This document shows positions 55,930 through 64,000 of a stretch of DNA of 64,000 nucleotides, in pieces. Below the pieces are notes generated by a model. It did not search any database and was not told the origin of the DNA. It worked only from the letters and a program-made list of their open reading frames with translations. Origin of the DNA: Pseudomonas sp. SG20056 (lineage in GTDB: Bacteria > Pseudomonadota > Gammaproteobacteria > Pseudomonadales > Pseudomonadaceae); NCBI RefSeq assembly GCF_031764535.1, contig NZ_CP134499.1:124001-188000 (forward strand), given 5' to 3'. Numbering within the stretch: the first letter of the stretch is position 1; the number at the start of each line of letters is the position of its first letter. Position numbers and translations under genes: made by a program.

Positions 55930-56024
55930 TCGCCTCTTCCGCAGCTCTTCGCAGCGGTTCGCATTGCCCGGCTTCGGCCTGCCAACTCCAAGATTTTTTC
56001 GTTTCAACCAATTTGGATTGGACT

Positions 56025-57161
56025 ATGGGCACTTGCATTCGCAATTTGTCCGACGGCATCGTTTTGATCGCCGCGGACGACACTTGGATCGAAGGAAAAG
56101 CGATCCAACAACTTGAAACCACCGCACGTCTGCCGGGTATGCAACGGGTCGCCGGGATGCCGGATCTGCACCCGGGGCGCGGCTATCCGGTCGGTGCGGC
56201 ATTCTTTTCCGTGGGGCGGCTGTATCCGGCGTTGGTCGGCAACGATATTGGCTGTGGCATGGCGCTTTGGCGCACCGATATCGGCGTGGCCAAGCTGAAC
56301 CTGGACAAGCTGGAAAAGCGCCTCGGTAGTCTCGACGGCCCCCTTGGTGATGACTGGCAGGAGGCCGTCGCCGCGTTTGGCTTGCCGCTGAGCGGCCACG
56401 AGCATTCCCTAGGCACCATTGGCGGCGGCAACCACTTCGCCGAACTGCAGCAACTCGACCAGAGCTTCGATGACGAGGCGCTGGCTGCGTTGGGTATCGA
56501 CCGTAAGCAGCTGCTATTGCTGGTGCATAGCGGGTCGCGCGGTTTGGGCGAGGCGATTCTGCGCGAGCAGGTCGACTTGTTCGGCCATCAAGGGTTGGAG
56601 GCTGGCACAGCGGCTTGCGCCCATTACTTGGTACGTCACGATGGTGCCTTGCGCTTCGCTGAGGCCAATCGGCAGTTGATCGCCCGGCGCATGCTGGAAC
56701 GACTGCGCGCTGAGGGTGGGCAGTTACTGGATATCAACCACAACCTGGTATCGCCGGCACATATCGTAGGTCAAGACGGCTGGTTGCACCGCAAGGGCGC
56801 CACGCCGTCCGATCAGGGTGTACTGGTGATTCCCGGCTCACGTGGCGATTACAGTTACCTGGTGCAGCCGTTGGCCGACGAACGCAGCCTGTTGTCCCTG
56901 GCCCATGGCGCGGGGCGTAAATGGATGCGCAGTGACTGCAAGGATCGCCTGGCCGCGCGTTACAGCGTCAAACAGCTGGAGCGTACGGCGCTGGGCAGCC
57001 GGGTGATCTGTACTGATCGGGCGTTGATTTACGAGGAAGCGCCAGAAGCCTACAAGGCCATCGATTCGGTGGTCGGTGCGCTGCGCGAGGCGGGTCTGTT
57101 GCGGGTATTGGCACGCCTGAAGCCGGTGCTGACCTACAAGACGCGCGGAGGTTGCTGCTGA
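56025..57161 (+). CDS. rtcB: RtcB-family RNA ligase (RtcB2 type, paired with PrfH)
   Basis: A 378-residue Mn/GTP-dependent RNA ligase that joins 2',3'-cyclic phosphate and 5'-OH RNA ends. The metal centre is visible: [19 protein letters not shown] with Cys77, [21 protein letters not shown] and DINHNLVSP. The nucleotidylation site is in LAHGAGRKW, and the C-terminus ends with the usual TYKTRGG. It is shorter than E. coli RtcB (408), as expected for the RtcB2 branch. ATG 56025 is chosen; the frame upstream to 55908 lacks family sequence. Its stop overlaps prfH by one base. Confidence 0.9.
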   Translation: MGTCIRNLSDGIVLIAADDTWIEGKAIQQLETTARLPGMQRVAGMPDLHPGRGYPVGAAFFSVGRLYPALVGNDIGCGMALWRTDIGVAKLNLDKLEKRLGSLDGPLGDDWQEAVAAFGLPLSGHEHSLGTIGGGNHFAELQQLDQSFDDEALAALGIDRKQLLLLVHSGSRGLGEAILREQVDLFGHQGLEAGTAACAHYLVRHDGALRFAEANRQLIARRMLERLRAEGGQLLDINHNLVSPAHIVGQDGWLHRKGATPSDQGVLVIPGSRGDYSYLVQPLADERSLLSLAHGAGRKWMRSDCKDRLAARYSVKQLERTALGSRVICTDRALIYEEAPEAYKAIDSVVGALREAGLLRVLARLKPVLTYKTRGGCC

Positions 57162-57772
57162 TGATCCTTCTGCAATTGTCGGCGGCCCAAGGGCCGGAAG
57201 AATGCGCCTTGGCGGTGGCCAAGGCGCTCAAGCGTCTGCTGGTGGAAGCCACGGAGCTGGGCGTTGAGGTGCGGGTGCTGGAGCAGGAGGCCGGCGAACG
57301 CCCGGCAACTTTGCTTTCGGTCTTGCTGGCGCTGAGCGGTGAGGCAGCCGAGCAGTTGGCGGATGACTGGAGGGGTTCGCTGCAATGGATCTGCGTCAGC
57401 CCTTATCGGCCGGCGCATCGGCGCAAGAACTGGTTCTTCGGGGGCGCGCGTTTCGCCGTGCCGCCGGCCAACCTGGAAAGCCAGATACGCTTCGAAACCC
57501 TACGTTCCTCCGGTCCCGGCGGCCAGCATGTCAACACAACGGACTCGGCAGTGCGCGCCACCCATGTGGCCAGCGGCATTAGCGTCAAGGTGCAGTCCGA
57601 ACGCAGCCAGCACGCCAACAAGCGTCTTGCGTTGTTGCTGATTGCACGGCGCCTGGTCGAGCAAGCTGAACAGGCGAGCGAAGCCTTGCGGGCCGAGCGT
57701 CGGTTGTTTCATCACCAAGTGCAGCGCGGTAATCCGCGGCGCACCTTCCGGGGCGTCGATTTCTCTTCGTAG
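57161..57772 (+). CDS. prfH: Peptide chain release factor H (PrfH)
   Basis: A 203-residue codon-independent release factor. The catalytic GGQ motif is at residues 120-122 in [19 protein letters not shown], followed by the family pattern [15 protein letters not shown]. The N-terminal half ([37 protein letters not shown]) lacks the stop-codon recognition domains of RF1/RF2, as in PrfH. Published work shows PrfH acts on ribosomes cleaved in the decoding centre and RtcB2 repairs that rRNA break. GGAGG lies 8 bases before ATG 57161. The pair is one coupled unit. Confidence 0.9.
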   Translation: MILLQLSAAQGPEECALAVAKALKRLLVEATELGVEVRVLEQEAGERPATLLSVLLALSGEAAEQLADDWRGSLQWICVSPYRPAHRRKNWFFGGARFAVPPANLESQIRFETLRSSGPGGQHVNTTDSAVRATHVASGISVKVQSERSQHANKRLALLLIARRLVEQAEQASEALRAERRLFHHQVQRGNPRRTFRGVDFSS

Positions 57773-57821
57773 GCTCTTATACGACGAATTACTCAACTCA
57801 GATTCCATTCTCAGGTGCATG

Positions 57822-57846
57822 TTGTGCTGCCCGCGGGGCAGCACAA
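57822..57846 (+). terminator. Hairpin after prfH
   Basis: An 11-bp perfect stem TTGTGCTGCCC / GGGCAGCACAA with a 3-base loop lies 50 bp after the prfH stop. No T-run follows. It probably marks the end of the rtcB-prfH unit. Confidence 0.55.
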
Positions 57847-57914
57847 TACCTACAATGCCGTGAGTGGATATTCGGGGCCGCCCCAGCTTCAAGCACCACT
57901 AACGGGGGCTGAAA

Positions 57915-58676
57915 GTGAGAAAGGCGTTTGCTGTTTTACTTATTAGCCTAGCGCTATGCACCAGCGTTCTGGCGGCGCCTTTGCGTCTGGTTACCGGCGA
58001 TGACTACGCGCCCTTTACCGGTAAGGCGCTGCCTGAGGGTGGCATGCTGACGCAGGTGGTGCGGGCGGCGTTACAGCAAAGCAATATCGCCAGCAGCCTG
58101 GATTGGCAGCCATGGAACCGTGGTTACCTGAAAACCCTGCGCGGGCAATATGACGCAACCTTTCCCTATGTGCGCACTCCGCAGCGTGAGGAAGTGTTTC
58201 TCTACTCGGAGCCGCTGTTTGTTGCCGAGCAGCATATTTTCAGCCGCGCTGGTGAGGTGATCGAGGTTGACGATGTGCCCAGCATGCAGGGCCGGCGCCT
58301 GTGCTATCCACTCGGTTGGCAGCCGCCACCGATCATTCAGCAACTGGTCGATGATGGGCAACTCAGTCGGCACTCCCCGACGGGGCTGCACGAGTGCGCA
58401 CGTCTGTTATTGATGGGGCGCGATGATTTCTTTATCTCCGACCGGCGTCTCGGCGAAACCGCGTTGCGCTTGACCGGGGAGCCTATCGAGCGCTTTCGCC
58501 GCTCCAACAGCGCGATCAGCCGTAGCACCTTGCATCTGATCGTGCCGCGCAGTCACCCGCAGGCGGCGGTGATCATCGCGCAGTTCAATCAGGGCTTGGC
58601 GCAGTTGCGCGCTAGTGGCGATTATCAGCGCATGCTTGAGCGCAACCTACAGCAGAGTGAGGTCGCTGCGCCCTGA
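57915..58676 (+). CDS. Periplasmic substrate-binding protein (SBP_bac_3 family)
   Basis: A 253-residue exported protein with a signal peptide (MRKAFAVLLISLALCTSVLA). The mature N-terminus PLRLVTGDDYAPFTGKALPE is the usual first strand and ligand loop of family 3 amino-acid-binding proteins; the last helix GDYQRMLERNLQ is also typical. It stands alone without ABC membrane or ATPase genes, a common arrangement in Pseudomonas for orphan sensors. The start codon is GTG. Ligand unknown. Confidence 0.82.
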   Translation: MRKAFAVLLISLALCTSVLAAPLRLVTGDDYAPFTGKALPEGGMLTQVVRAALQQSNIASSLDWQPWNRGYLKTLRGQYDATFPYVRTPQREEVFLYSEPLFVAEQHIFSRAGEVIEVDDVPSMQGRRLCYPLGWQPPPIIQQLVDDGQLSRHSPTGLHECARLLLMGRDDFFISDRRLGETALRLTGEPIERFRRSNSAISRSTLHLIVPRSHPQAAVIIAQFNQGLAQLRASGDYQRMLERNLQQSEVAAP

Positions 58677-58722
58677 GTTGGCGCAGTGCCTTCATGGCCG
58701 GCCATCCCTGGCGGCCACCCAG

Positions 58723-59001
58723 CTATTTCTTAAGTTTGGGGTTGGGGAAAAACTGCACGACTTGCACCTTGGGATCCGCGACCTTGGGTTTTAGCGCGCT
58801 GATATTGACCCGCGTCGGCAGCTCACGTGGCACCGAGTTGCCGCGCTCATCCAGGGTGTCGGCGTAGCCGCAGCCGATGCACTCGCGGTGCGGTACGCCG
58901 TCCACGTTCCACATCTGGATCTTGTCCATTTCGCTGCAAGCCGGGCAGACCGCGCCGGCGATAAAGCGTTTTGCGCTGATATTCACAGGGGTATCTGTCA
59001 T
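58723..59001 (-). CDS. yheV: YheV-type zinc ribbon protein
   Basis: A 92-residue cytoplasmic protein. Two Cys pairs (CPACSEMD and CIGCGY) form a zinc ribbon, and the short protein begins with KRFIAGAVCPAC, all normal for YheV. Function is unknown. Its start overlaps the prlC stop by 4 bp; yheV follows prlC in many gammaproteobacteria, and PAO1 has the same order. Confidence 0.9.
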   Translation of the reverse strand: MTDTPVNISAKRFIAGAVCPACSEMDKIQMWNVDGVPHRECIGCGYADTLDERGNSVPRELPTRVNISALKPKVADPKVQVVQFFPNPKLKK

Positions 59002-61046
59002 GCGGCCTCCTGGCTCAAGCCGAGGTGACGCAGCAGGGCGTCGATGGATGGCGGGCGGCCACGGAAGTCGACGAACAGCACCATCGGCTCCTGCGAGCCG
59101 CCACGGGCGAGGATGGCTTCACGGAAGGCACGGCCGGTGGCGCTGTTGAACACGCCTTCTTCCTCGAATTTGGAGAAGGCGTCGGCGCTCAGCACTTCGG
59201 CCCATTTGTAGCTGTAGTAACCGGCCGCGTAACCGCCGGCGAAGATGTGCGCGAAACTGTTGGGGAAGCGGTTGTAGGCCGGCGGACGCAGCACCGAGAC
59301 TTCCTGGCGGATGCCTTCAAGCACGTCCAGCACGCTGCGGCCGTCACCGTGGGTGGCGTGCAGTTCGAAGTCGAACAGGCTGAACTCGATCTGCCGCACC
59401 ATCATCAGCCCGGATTGGAAGTTCTTCGCCGCCAGCATCTTGTCCAGCAAGTCTTGTGGGAGTGGTTCGCCAGTCTCGTAGTGGCCGGAGATCAGCGCCA
59501 GGCCCTCGGGCTCCCAGCACCAGTTCTCCATAAACTGGCTCGGCAGCTCCACTGCATCCCAAGCCACGCCGTTGATCCCGGACGCACCGGCGTGCTCAAC
59601 GCGGGTCAGCAGGTGGTGCAGGCCGTGGCCGAATTCATGGAACAGGGTGGTGACTTCATCGTGGGTTAGCAGCGCTGGCTTGCCGCCGACGGCTGGGGTG
59701 AAGTTGCACACCAGGTTGGCCACCGGGCTGATCAGCGTGCCATCGGCCGTGCGGCGCTTGTCGCGCGCGCCGTCCATCCAGGCGCCGCCGCGCTTGTTGG
59801 CGCGGGCGTAGAGGTCGAAGAAGAAACGCCCGACGTGTGAGCCGTTCTCGCTGATTTCAAACAGGCGCACATCCGGGTGCCAGGTGTCGAAGCCGCTCAA
59901 TTCCTCAATCTGGATGCCGTAGAGTTTTTCAACGATGGCGAACAGGCCGCTGAGCACCTTGTCGATGGGGAAGTAGGCACGCAGGATTTCCTGGGAGATG
60001 CTGTAGCGCTGCTCGCGCAGTTTTTCGCTGTAGTAGCCGACGTCCCAGCTTTGCAGCTCGTTACAGCCCTGTTCTGCGGCGAAGGCTTGCAGCTCGCGCA
60101 GGTCCTGCTCGGCAAATGGTTTGCCGCGTGTGCCGAGATCACGCAGGAAGTGCAGCACCTGGTCGGTGGTCTCAGCCATTTTGCTAGCCAGGCTTAATTC
60201 GGCGTAATTGGCAAAACCCAGTAGCTTGGCCAGTTCCTGACGCAGGGCGAGGATTTCCAGCATCACCGGACCGTTGTCGTTCTTGCCGGCATTCGGCCCC
60301 TGGTCAGAGGCGCGTGTGCAGTAGGCGGCATAAACCTCTTCGCGCAACGCGCGGTCGTTGGCGTAGGTCATCACCGCGAAGTAGCTGGGGAATTCCAGGC
60401 TGATCAACCAGCCATCCAGACTCTTGGCCTCGGCAGCTTGTTTCATCTGCGCCTTGGCCGAATCGGTCAGGCCATCCAGCGCGGCCTCGTTGGTGATGTG
60501 CTTGGTCCAGGCCTGGGTGGCATCCAGCAACTGATTGGAGAACTTGCTGGCCAGCTCGGAGAGCTTCATCTGGATCTCGCCGTAGCGCTTCTGCTGTTCG
60601 GCTGGCAGGTCGATACCGGACAGGCGGAAGTCGCGCAGGGCGTGTTCGAGAATGGTCTTCTGCGCCACGTCGAAACCGGCTGCTGCGGGGCTCTCGGCCA
60701 GCTTTTGATAGGCCTGGAACAGCGGCTGGTTCTGGCCGATTTCGGTCCAGTATTCGGACAGCTTGGGCAGGCAGGCCTCGTAGGCGGCGCGCAGCTCGGG
60801 GCTGTTGCACACTGCGTTCAGGTGGCTGACCGGGCTCCAGGCCTGGCCCAGACGTGCGCCCAGCTCATCAAGCGCGAGCACCAGGCCCTCCCAGCTCGGT
60901 GTGCCAGACTGTTGTTCAAGCAGCTGGCTCATGGCCGTGCGGTTATCGGCAAGAATGCGGTCCACCGCTGGCTCGACATGCTCTGGACGGATGGCGGTAT
61001 AGGAAGGCAGATCGAAGGCTTGCAGCAGTGGGTTGTTGGCAGTCAC
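58998..61046 (-). CDS. prlC: Oligopeptidase A (PrlC)
   Basis: A 682-residue cytoplasmic M3 metallopeptidase that degrades signal peptides and small peptides after cleavage. The zinc site HEFGH is in TTLFHEFGHGLHHLL, followed by the third ligand in WDAVELPSQFMENW. The C-terminus carries YKWAEVLSADAFSKF and the GSQEPMVLFVDFRGRPP stretch seen in family members. Length is the same as in E. coli (680). It is divergent from the gamma-carbonic anhydrase gene, with 172 bp between them, which must hold both promoters. Confidence 0.96.
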   Translation of the reverse strand: MTANNPLLQAFDLPSYTAIRPEHVEPAVDRILADNRTAMSQLLEQQSGTPSWEGLVLALDELGARLGQAWSPVSHLNAVCNSPELRAAYEACLPKLSEYWTEIGQNQPLFQAYQKLAESPAAAGFDVAQKTILEHALRDFRLSGIDLPAEQQKRYGEIQMKLSELASKFSNQLLDATQAWTKHITNEAALDGLTDSAKAQMKQAAEAKSLDGWLISLEFPSYFAVMTYANDRALREEVYAAYCTRASDQGPNAGKNDNGPVMLEILALRQELAKLLGFANYAELSLASKMAETTDQVLHFLRDLGTRGKPFAEQDLRELQAFAAEQGCNELQSWDVGYYSEKLREQRYSISQEILRAYFPIDKVLSGLFAIVEKLYGIQIEELSGFDTWHPDVRLFEISENGSHVGRFFFDLYARANKRGGAWMDGARDKRRTADGTLISPVANLVCNFTPAVGGKPALLTHDEVTTLFHEFGHGLHHLLTRVEHAGASGINGVAWDAVELPSQFMENWCWEPEGLALISGHYETGEPLPQDLLDKMLAAKNFQSGLMMVRQIEFSLFDFELHATHGDGRSVLDVLEGIRQEVSVLRPPAYNRFPNSFAHIFAGGYAAGYYSYKWAEVLSADAFSKFEEEGVFNSATGRAFREAILARGGSQEPMVLFVDFRGRPPSIDALLRHLGLSQEAA

Positions 61047-61218
61047 GACAGGTCACCTGTAACGGAATGGGTTTGCAGCTGTGACCCCGGCGGGCGCAAA
61101 AGGCTCCCAGGGTCAGGCTTGAGTGGGCATGGGGCGCTACAAAACAGCGCGCATGTCCTGAACATGGGTGCCATCTTAATTACAATCAAGGTCAGACGCA
61201 GCCTAAGAGGTTTCTATC

Positions 61219-61761
61219 GTGGCGATTCGTACTTATCAACAGTTCACCCCCTTGCTCGGCCCGCGGGCCTTTGTCGATGCCTCGGCCGTGGTGCTCGGCG
61301 ATGTGGAAATCGGCGCGGACAGCTCGGTCTGGCCGCTGGTGGTGATCCGTGGCGACATGCACAGCATCCGCATTGGCGAACGCAGCAGCATTCAGGACGG
61401 CAGCGTGCTGCACATTACCCATGCCGGGCCCTTCAACCCGCGCGGCTACCCGCTGAATATTGGCGACGATGTGACCATCGGCCATAACGTCACCCTGCAC
61501 GGCTGCAACATCGGCAACCGGGTGCTGATCGGCATGGGCAGCATCATCATGGATGGCGTGGTAATCGATGACGAAGTGATGCTCGGCGCTGGTAGCCTGG
61601 TGCCGCCGGGCAGCCATCTGCAAAGCGGCTACCTGTACGTCGGCAGCCCGGCCAAGCAAGCCCGCGAACTGAGCGAGAAGGAGCGCAGCTACTTCCGCTA
61701 TAGCGCCGACAACTACGTACGGCTGAAGGATCAACATCTGATGGAAGGTTACGGCAGCTGA
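61219..61761 (+). CDS. Gamma-carbonic anhydrase family protein (YrdA/CaiE-like)
   Basis: A 180-residue left-handed beta-helix protein. Hexapeptide repeats are easy to see (ASAVVLGDVEIGADSSVWPL, then IGHNVTLHGCNIGNRVLIG). The three zinc histidines appear in LHITH and GHNVTLHG, so the metal site is intact. Many such proteins show little carbonic anhydrase activity and act as transferases or have unknown roles. The stop shares one base with the start of the HAD gene. Confidence 0.92.
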   Translation: MAIRTYQQFTPLLGPRAFVDASAVVLGDVEIGADSSVWPLVVIRGDMHSIRIGERSSIQDGSVLHITHAGPFNPRGYPLNIGDDVTIGHNVTLHGCNIGNRVLIGMGSIIMDGVVIDDEVMLGAGSLVPPGSHLQSGYLYVGSPAKQARELSEKERSYFRYSADNYVRLKDQHLMEGYGS

Positions 61762-62423
61762 TGACTCAAGCGGCTTTGCATTACTCGAATATCCTGTTTG
61801 ACCTTGATGGCACCCTGACCGACCCGCGTGAGGGGATTACCCGCTCGGTGCAGCATGCGCTGGCCAAACTGGGCATTGATGAGCCTGATCTGCAGGCGCT
61901 TGAACACTTTATCGGCCCGCCGCTGCTGCAGTGTTTTATGCAGACCTATCAGTTCGATGAGGCCACGGCCTGGCAGGCGGTGAACCACTATCGCGAGCGT
62001 TTCCGTGAGGTGGGACTTTATGAAAACCAGCTATTCGACGGCGTGGGTGAGCTGTTGCAGCTGCTGCAGAACCAGCAGCGCACGCTGTATATCGCCACCA
62101 GCAAACCGACGGTATTTGCCGAGCAGATCGCCCGGCACTTTGGCTTTGCCCAGCACTTCAAGGTGATTTACGGCAGCGAGCTGGACGGCACGCGCACCGA
62201 CAAGGTTGAGCTGATCGCCCACCTGCTGGAAAAAGAGCAATTAGCGGCCGAGAGTACGCTGATGATCGGCGATCGCAAGCACGACCTGATCGGCGCGCGG
62301 CGCAATGGCCTGGATGCAGCCGCAGTGGGCTATGGCTTTGGCAGTCTGGCCGAATTGCAGGCTGAGGCGCCGACCTATCACTTCCACAGCCTGGCCGAGT
62401 TACACCAGGCGTTTGTGCGTTAG
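61761..62423 (+). CDS. HAD-family phosphatase (phosphoglycolate phosphatase-like)
   Basis: A 220-residue cytoplasmic hydrolase of the Gph/PGP subgroup. Motif I is FDLDGTLTDP, motif II is in LYIATSKPT, motif III is the Lys of GTRTDKVEL and motif IV is MIGDRKHDLIGARR. A helical cap lies between motifs I and II (residues about 20-80). Substrate unknown; some homologues act on nucleotides. It follows the gamma-carbonic anhydrase gene with one shared base, as in PA0066-PA0065. Confidence 0.88.
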   Translation: MTQAALHYSNILFDLDGTLTDPREGITRSVQHALAKLGIDEPDLQALEHFIGPPLLQCFMQTYQFDEATAWQAVNHYRERFREVGLYENQLFDGVGELLQLLQNQQRTLYIATSKPTVFAEQIARHFGFAQHFKVIYGSELDGTRTDKVELIAHLLEKEQLAAESTLMIGDRKHDLIGARRNGLDAAAVGYGFGSLAELQAEAPTYHFHSLAELHQAFVR

Positions 62424-62468
62424 GTGTCGTAAGCGAGTTGCCAGGAGCAGGCAACCCGCCACCGAGGA

Positions 62469-62699
62469 TTAGCCGTTTTTCTGGTAGATGATCTTTTTGG
62501 TGCCGCCGTCGCAGCTGCCGACCACCATATTGGGGTCTTGGGCGTCTTCGTTGGGCACGATTTCCAGGGTGTAGCTGGCAACGCCGGCGGCCTGGATTTT
62601 CACTTCAATCTCCGCACGCAGCTCTTCGCAGGGCTTGGGTGCGGCCAGTAGGCTGGTGCTGAATAGACCAAGCAGCACGGCCAGGGTGAATTTGTTCAT
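62469..62699 (-). CDS. DUF1161 small exported protein
   Basis: A 76-residue protein with a signal peptide (MNKFTLAVLLGLFSTSLLAA). The mature part PKPCEELRAEIEVKIQAAGV and a second Cys in GSCDGGTKKIIYQ is the DUF1161 pattern (two Cys, probably a disulphide). Function unknown. ATG 62699 has GGAACGATGC upstream. It lies 64 bp downstream of the aminopeptidase gene on the same strand. Confidence 0.86.
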   Translation of the reverse strand: MNKFTLAVLLGLFSTSLLAAPKPCEELRAEIEVKIQAAGVASYTLEIVPNEDAQDPNMVVGSCDGGTKKIIYQKNG

Positions 62700-62763
62700 T
62701 GCATCGTTCCTTTTGCGTGAACAGAAATTACCAATCTTGGAGTGGGGTTTAGGTACGTAAGTT

Positions 62764-63816
62764 CTAAGAGCCCGCAGATAAGTCGGCCAGCGCTTGTTGT
62801 CGTTCGCGCTCGGGCAACTCGCCCAAGGCGGCGACGCGTCGATAGAAACGCGACCAGTCGCGCTCAGCTTGCTCGAACAGTGCGGCGAAGGCCGGCACCC
62901 ATTGATCATAGAGGCCAAACGGCAACAGCTTGGCGTTGTTGATCGGCGCGTTGATCCAGTCGTCGTAACGGCCATTGCCGCCCCACTCGCGGGCGCTTAG
63001 CGCATGGTATTCGGCGCGCAGACGGGCGATTTCGGCCTGCTTGTCGGTGCGCATCTGCGTGGGCGGCAGATCACTGGCGTAGAGCTGCTGCAGGCGTGTT
63101 CGGCTGGCCAGCACCAGGGCGATAAATTGCTCGCGCTGCTGTTCGCCCTGCGGGTCGCTGGGCGGCAGCCCATGCTTGGCGCGCCATTGGCGTAGGCCCT
63201 CGCGCTCGACAAAGCTGGCGAAGGACTCGTTGAACGCGGTGTCGTTGGCCACATACAGCTGCTGGTGCGCCAGTTCGTGGAAGATCACCGCCACCAGGCG
63301 TTCATCGCTCCAGCGCAGCATAGTGTTGAGAATCGGGTCATCGAACCAGCCCAGGGTCGAATAGGCCTCGACACCGTCCAGGTAGGTATCCAGGCCCTGC
63401 TGTTTCAGCAGTGCTGCCGAACCACGCGCCCGGCCCTGGCTGTAAAAGCCACGATAGGCTACGCAACCGGCGATGGGAAAACAGTGCAGCTCGGGCGATA
63501 GGGAAAATTCCGCGGTGGCAAACACATTCCACACCACAAACGGCCGCTGGATATCGGCGTACAGGCGGTAGCTGTCATTATCGGGCAGGCTCAGCTGGGC
63601 GCTGGCGAAATCCCGCGCCTGTTGAGCACGTGCCAGGCGTTGCTTGAGTTCGGGGTCGGCCGTCGGGTTCTCCAGCAGCTCGGCAACAGGCTCGCGGGCC
63701 TGCAGCAGGTGCAGTTGCCCGCCGGCCAGGTGGCTGTAGTAGTCCAGGGTGCTGCAGCCGTTCAACAGCAGCGCAGCGGCCAGCGGAACCCAGCGCCAGA
63801 GCAGAGCGTCGAACAT
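62764..63816 (-). CDS. Lipoprotein predicted aminopeptidase (PA0063-like)
   Basis: A 350-residue lipoprotein metallopeptidase. The signal peptide ends with the lipobox LLLNGCST. The zinc site HELAH is in AVIFHELAHQQLYV, with the third ligand (Glu) probably in FNESFASFVEREGL. It belongs to COG4324, annotated as predicted aminopeptidase; the substrate is unknown. The protein is presumably at the outer or inner membrane facing the periplasm. It is divergent from a lipoprotein gene starting at 63926. Confidence 0.87.
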   Translation of the reverse strand: MFDALLWRWVPLAAALLLNGCSTLDYYSHLAGGQLHLLQAREPVAELLENPTADPELKQRLARAQQARDFASAQLSLPDNDSYRLYADIQRPFVVWNVFATAEFSLSPELHCFPIAGCVAYRGFYSQGRARGSAALLKQQGLDTYLDGVEAYSTLGWFDDPILNTMLRWSDERLVAVIFHELAHQQLYVANDTAFNESFASFVEREGLRQWRAKHGLPPSDPQGEQQREQFIALVLASRTRLQQLYASDLPPTQMRTDKQAEIARLRAEYHALSAREWGGNGRYDDWINAPINNAKLLPFGLYDQWVPAFAALFEQAERDWSRFYRRVAALGELPERERQQALADLSAGS

Positions 63817-63925
63817 GGATCAGTACCCGTGAGTAAACAGGCTGTCACGCTAGCGCATCGGCGCTGCTGCCTCCAGCACGGGATCGGCGTAGGCTAACTG
63901 TCGTTGCGATTTATGGAGGTGTCCC

Positions 63926-64000
63926 ATGCGTTACCTGGCTTTGCTTGGCGGTGTGCTGGTGCTCAGCGCCTGCGCCTCTCCCGTGCCTGCGCCTGATCCG
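63926..64000 (+). CDS. Small lipoprotein, N-terminal fragment
   Basis: Only the first 25 codons are in the window. The frame begins MRYLALLGGVLVLSACASP, a lipoprotein signal with the lipobox LSAC. ATGGAGG with a 6-base gap precedes the ATG. The product cannot be named from this fragment; PA0062 has this position in PAO1. Confidence 0.75.
   Translation, partial: MRYLALLGGVLVLSACASPVPAPDP

Noticed and set aside
55889..56020. Y RNA or tRNA-like RNA upstream of rtcB
   Set aside because: RtcB operons can contain Y RNAs, so I looked for a TpsiC-like arm and cloverleaf; only simple stems are present. A leader peptide explains the segment better.

Overview
The window is chromosomal DNA from a Pseudomonas species that is not P. 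aeruginosa; I cannot fix the species. The evidence is gene content and order. znuA-thrB-DUF2782-polA-ersA-engB-cytochromes-dsbA-EEP nuclease-diguanylate cyclase, then marC-ampDh2-kinB-algB, then ivy and the SpmAB-like gene match the PA5480-PA5500 region of PAO1. The right end (yheV-prlC-gamma-carbonic anhydrase-HAD-DUF1161-aminopeptidase) matches PA0062-PA0067, and recC-recB-recD matches PA4283-PA4285. Start codons, G+C-rich codon use and Pseudomonas-type REP sequences agree. The start cuts znuA and the end cuts a lipoprotein gene.

1-20 kb is mostly core genome: homoserine kinase, DNA polymerase I, the ErsA small RNA with an AlgU-type promoter, EngB, two cytochromes c, DsbA, a nuclease-fold protein, a GGDEF enzyme, photolyase with a long palindromic operator, MarC, the lipoprotein amidase AmpDh2, a purine/uracil permease and the KinB-AlgB two-component system. 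AlgB is divergent from a triple-BON periplasmic protein that has a clear sigma54 promoter.

20-31 kb mixes core and accessory genes: small stress-type proteins, the lysozyme inhibitor Ivy, an SpmAB-like membrane protein, metabolic and regulatory genes, and a TAXI-type TRAP transporter whose fused permease gene is frameshifted. Four copies of a MITE-like intergenic repeat lie in the first 28.3 kb (245-424, 20508-20643, 21128-21363, 28070-28219).

31-41 kb is an orphan type VI secretion island: hcp behind a sigma54-like promoter, vgrG, a DUF4123 chaperone, a 1283-residue VasX-like putative pore-forming effector and a two-helix membrane protein that is the likely immunity factor, followed by a secreted protein of unknown function.

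41-57.8 kb carries a compact operon of secreted zinc phospholipase C, parvulin foldase and membrane-anchored helper; a Na/Pi cotransporter; recCBD, in which a complete REPIN lies in frame inside recC; an unknown secreted protein; and an RtcB-PrfH pair preceded by a 13-codon leader peptide. This pair is a candidate system for repairing and rescuing cleaved ribosomes. The remainder to 64 kb is core genome. I saw no tRNA, rRNA, CRISPR array, transposase gene or prophage.
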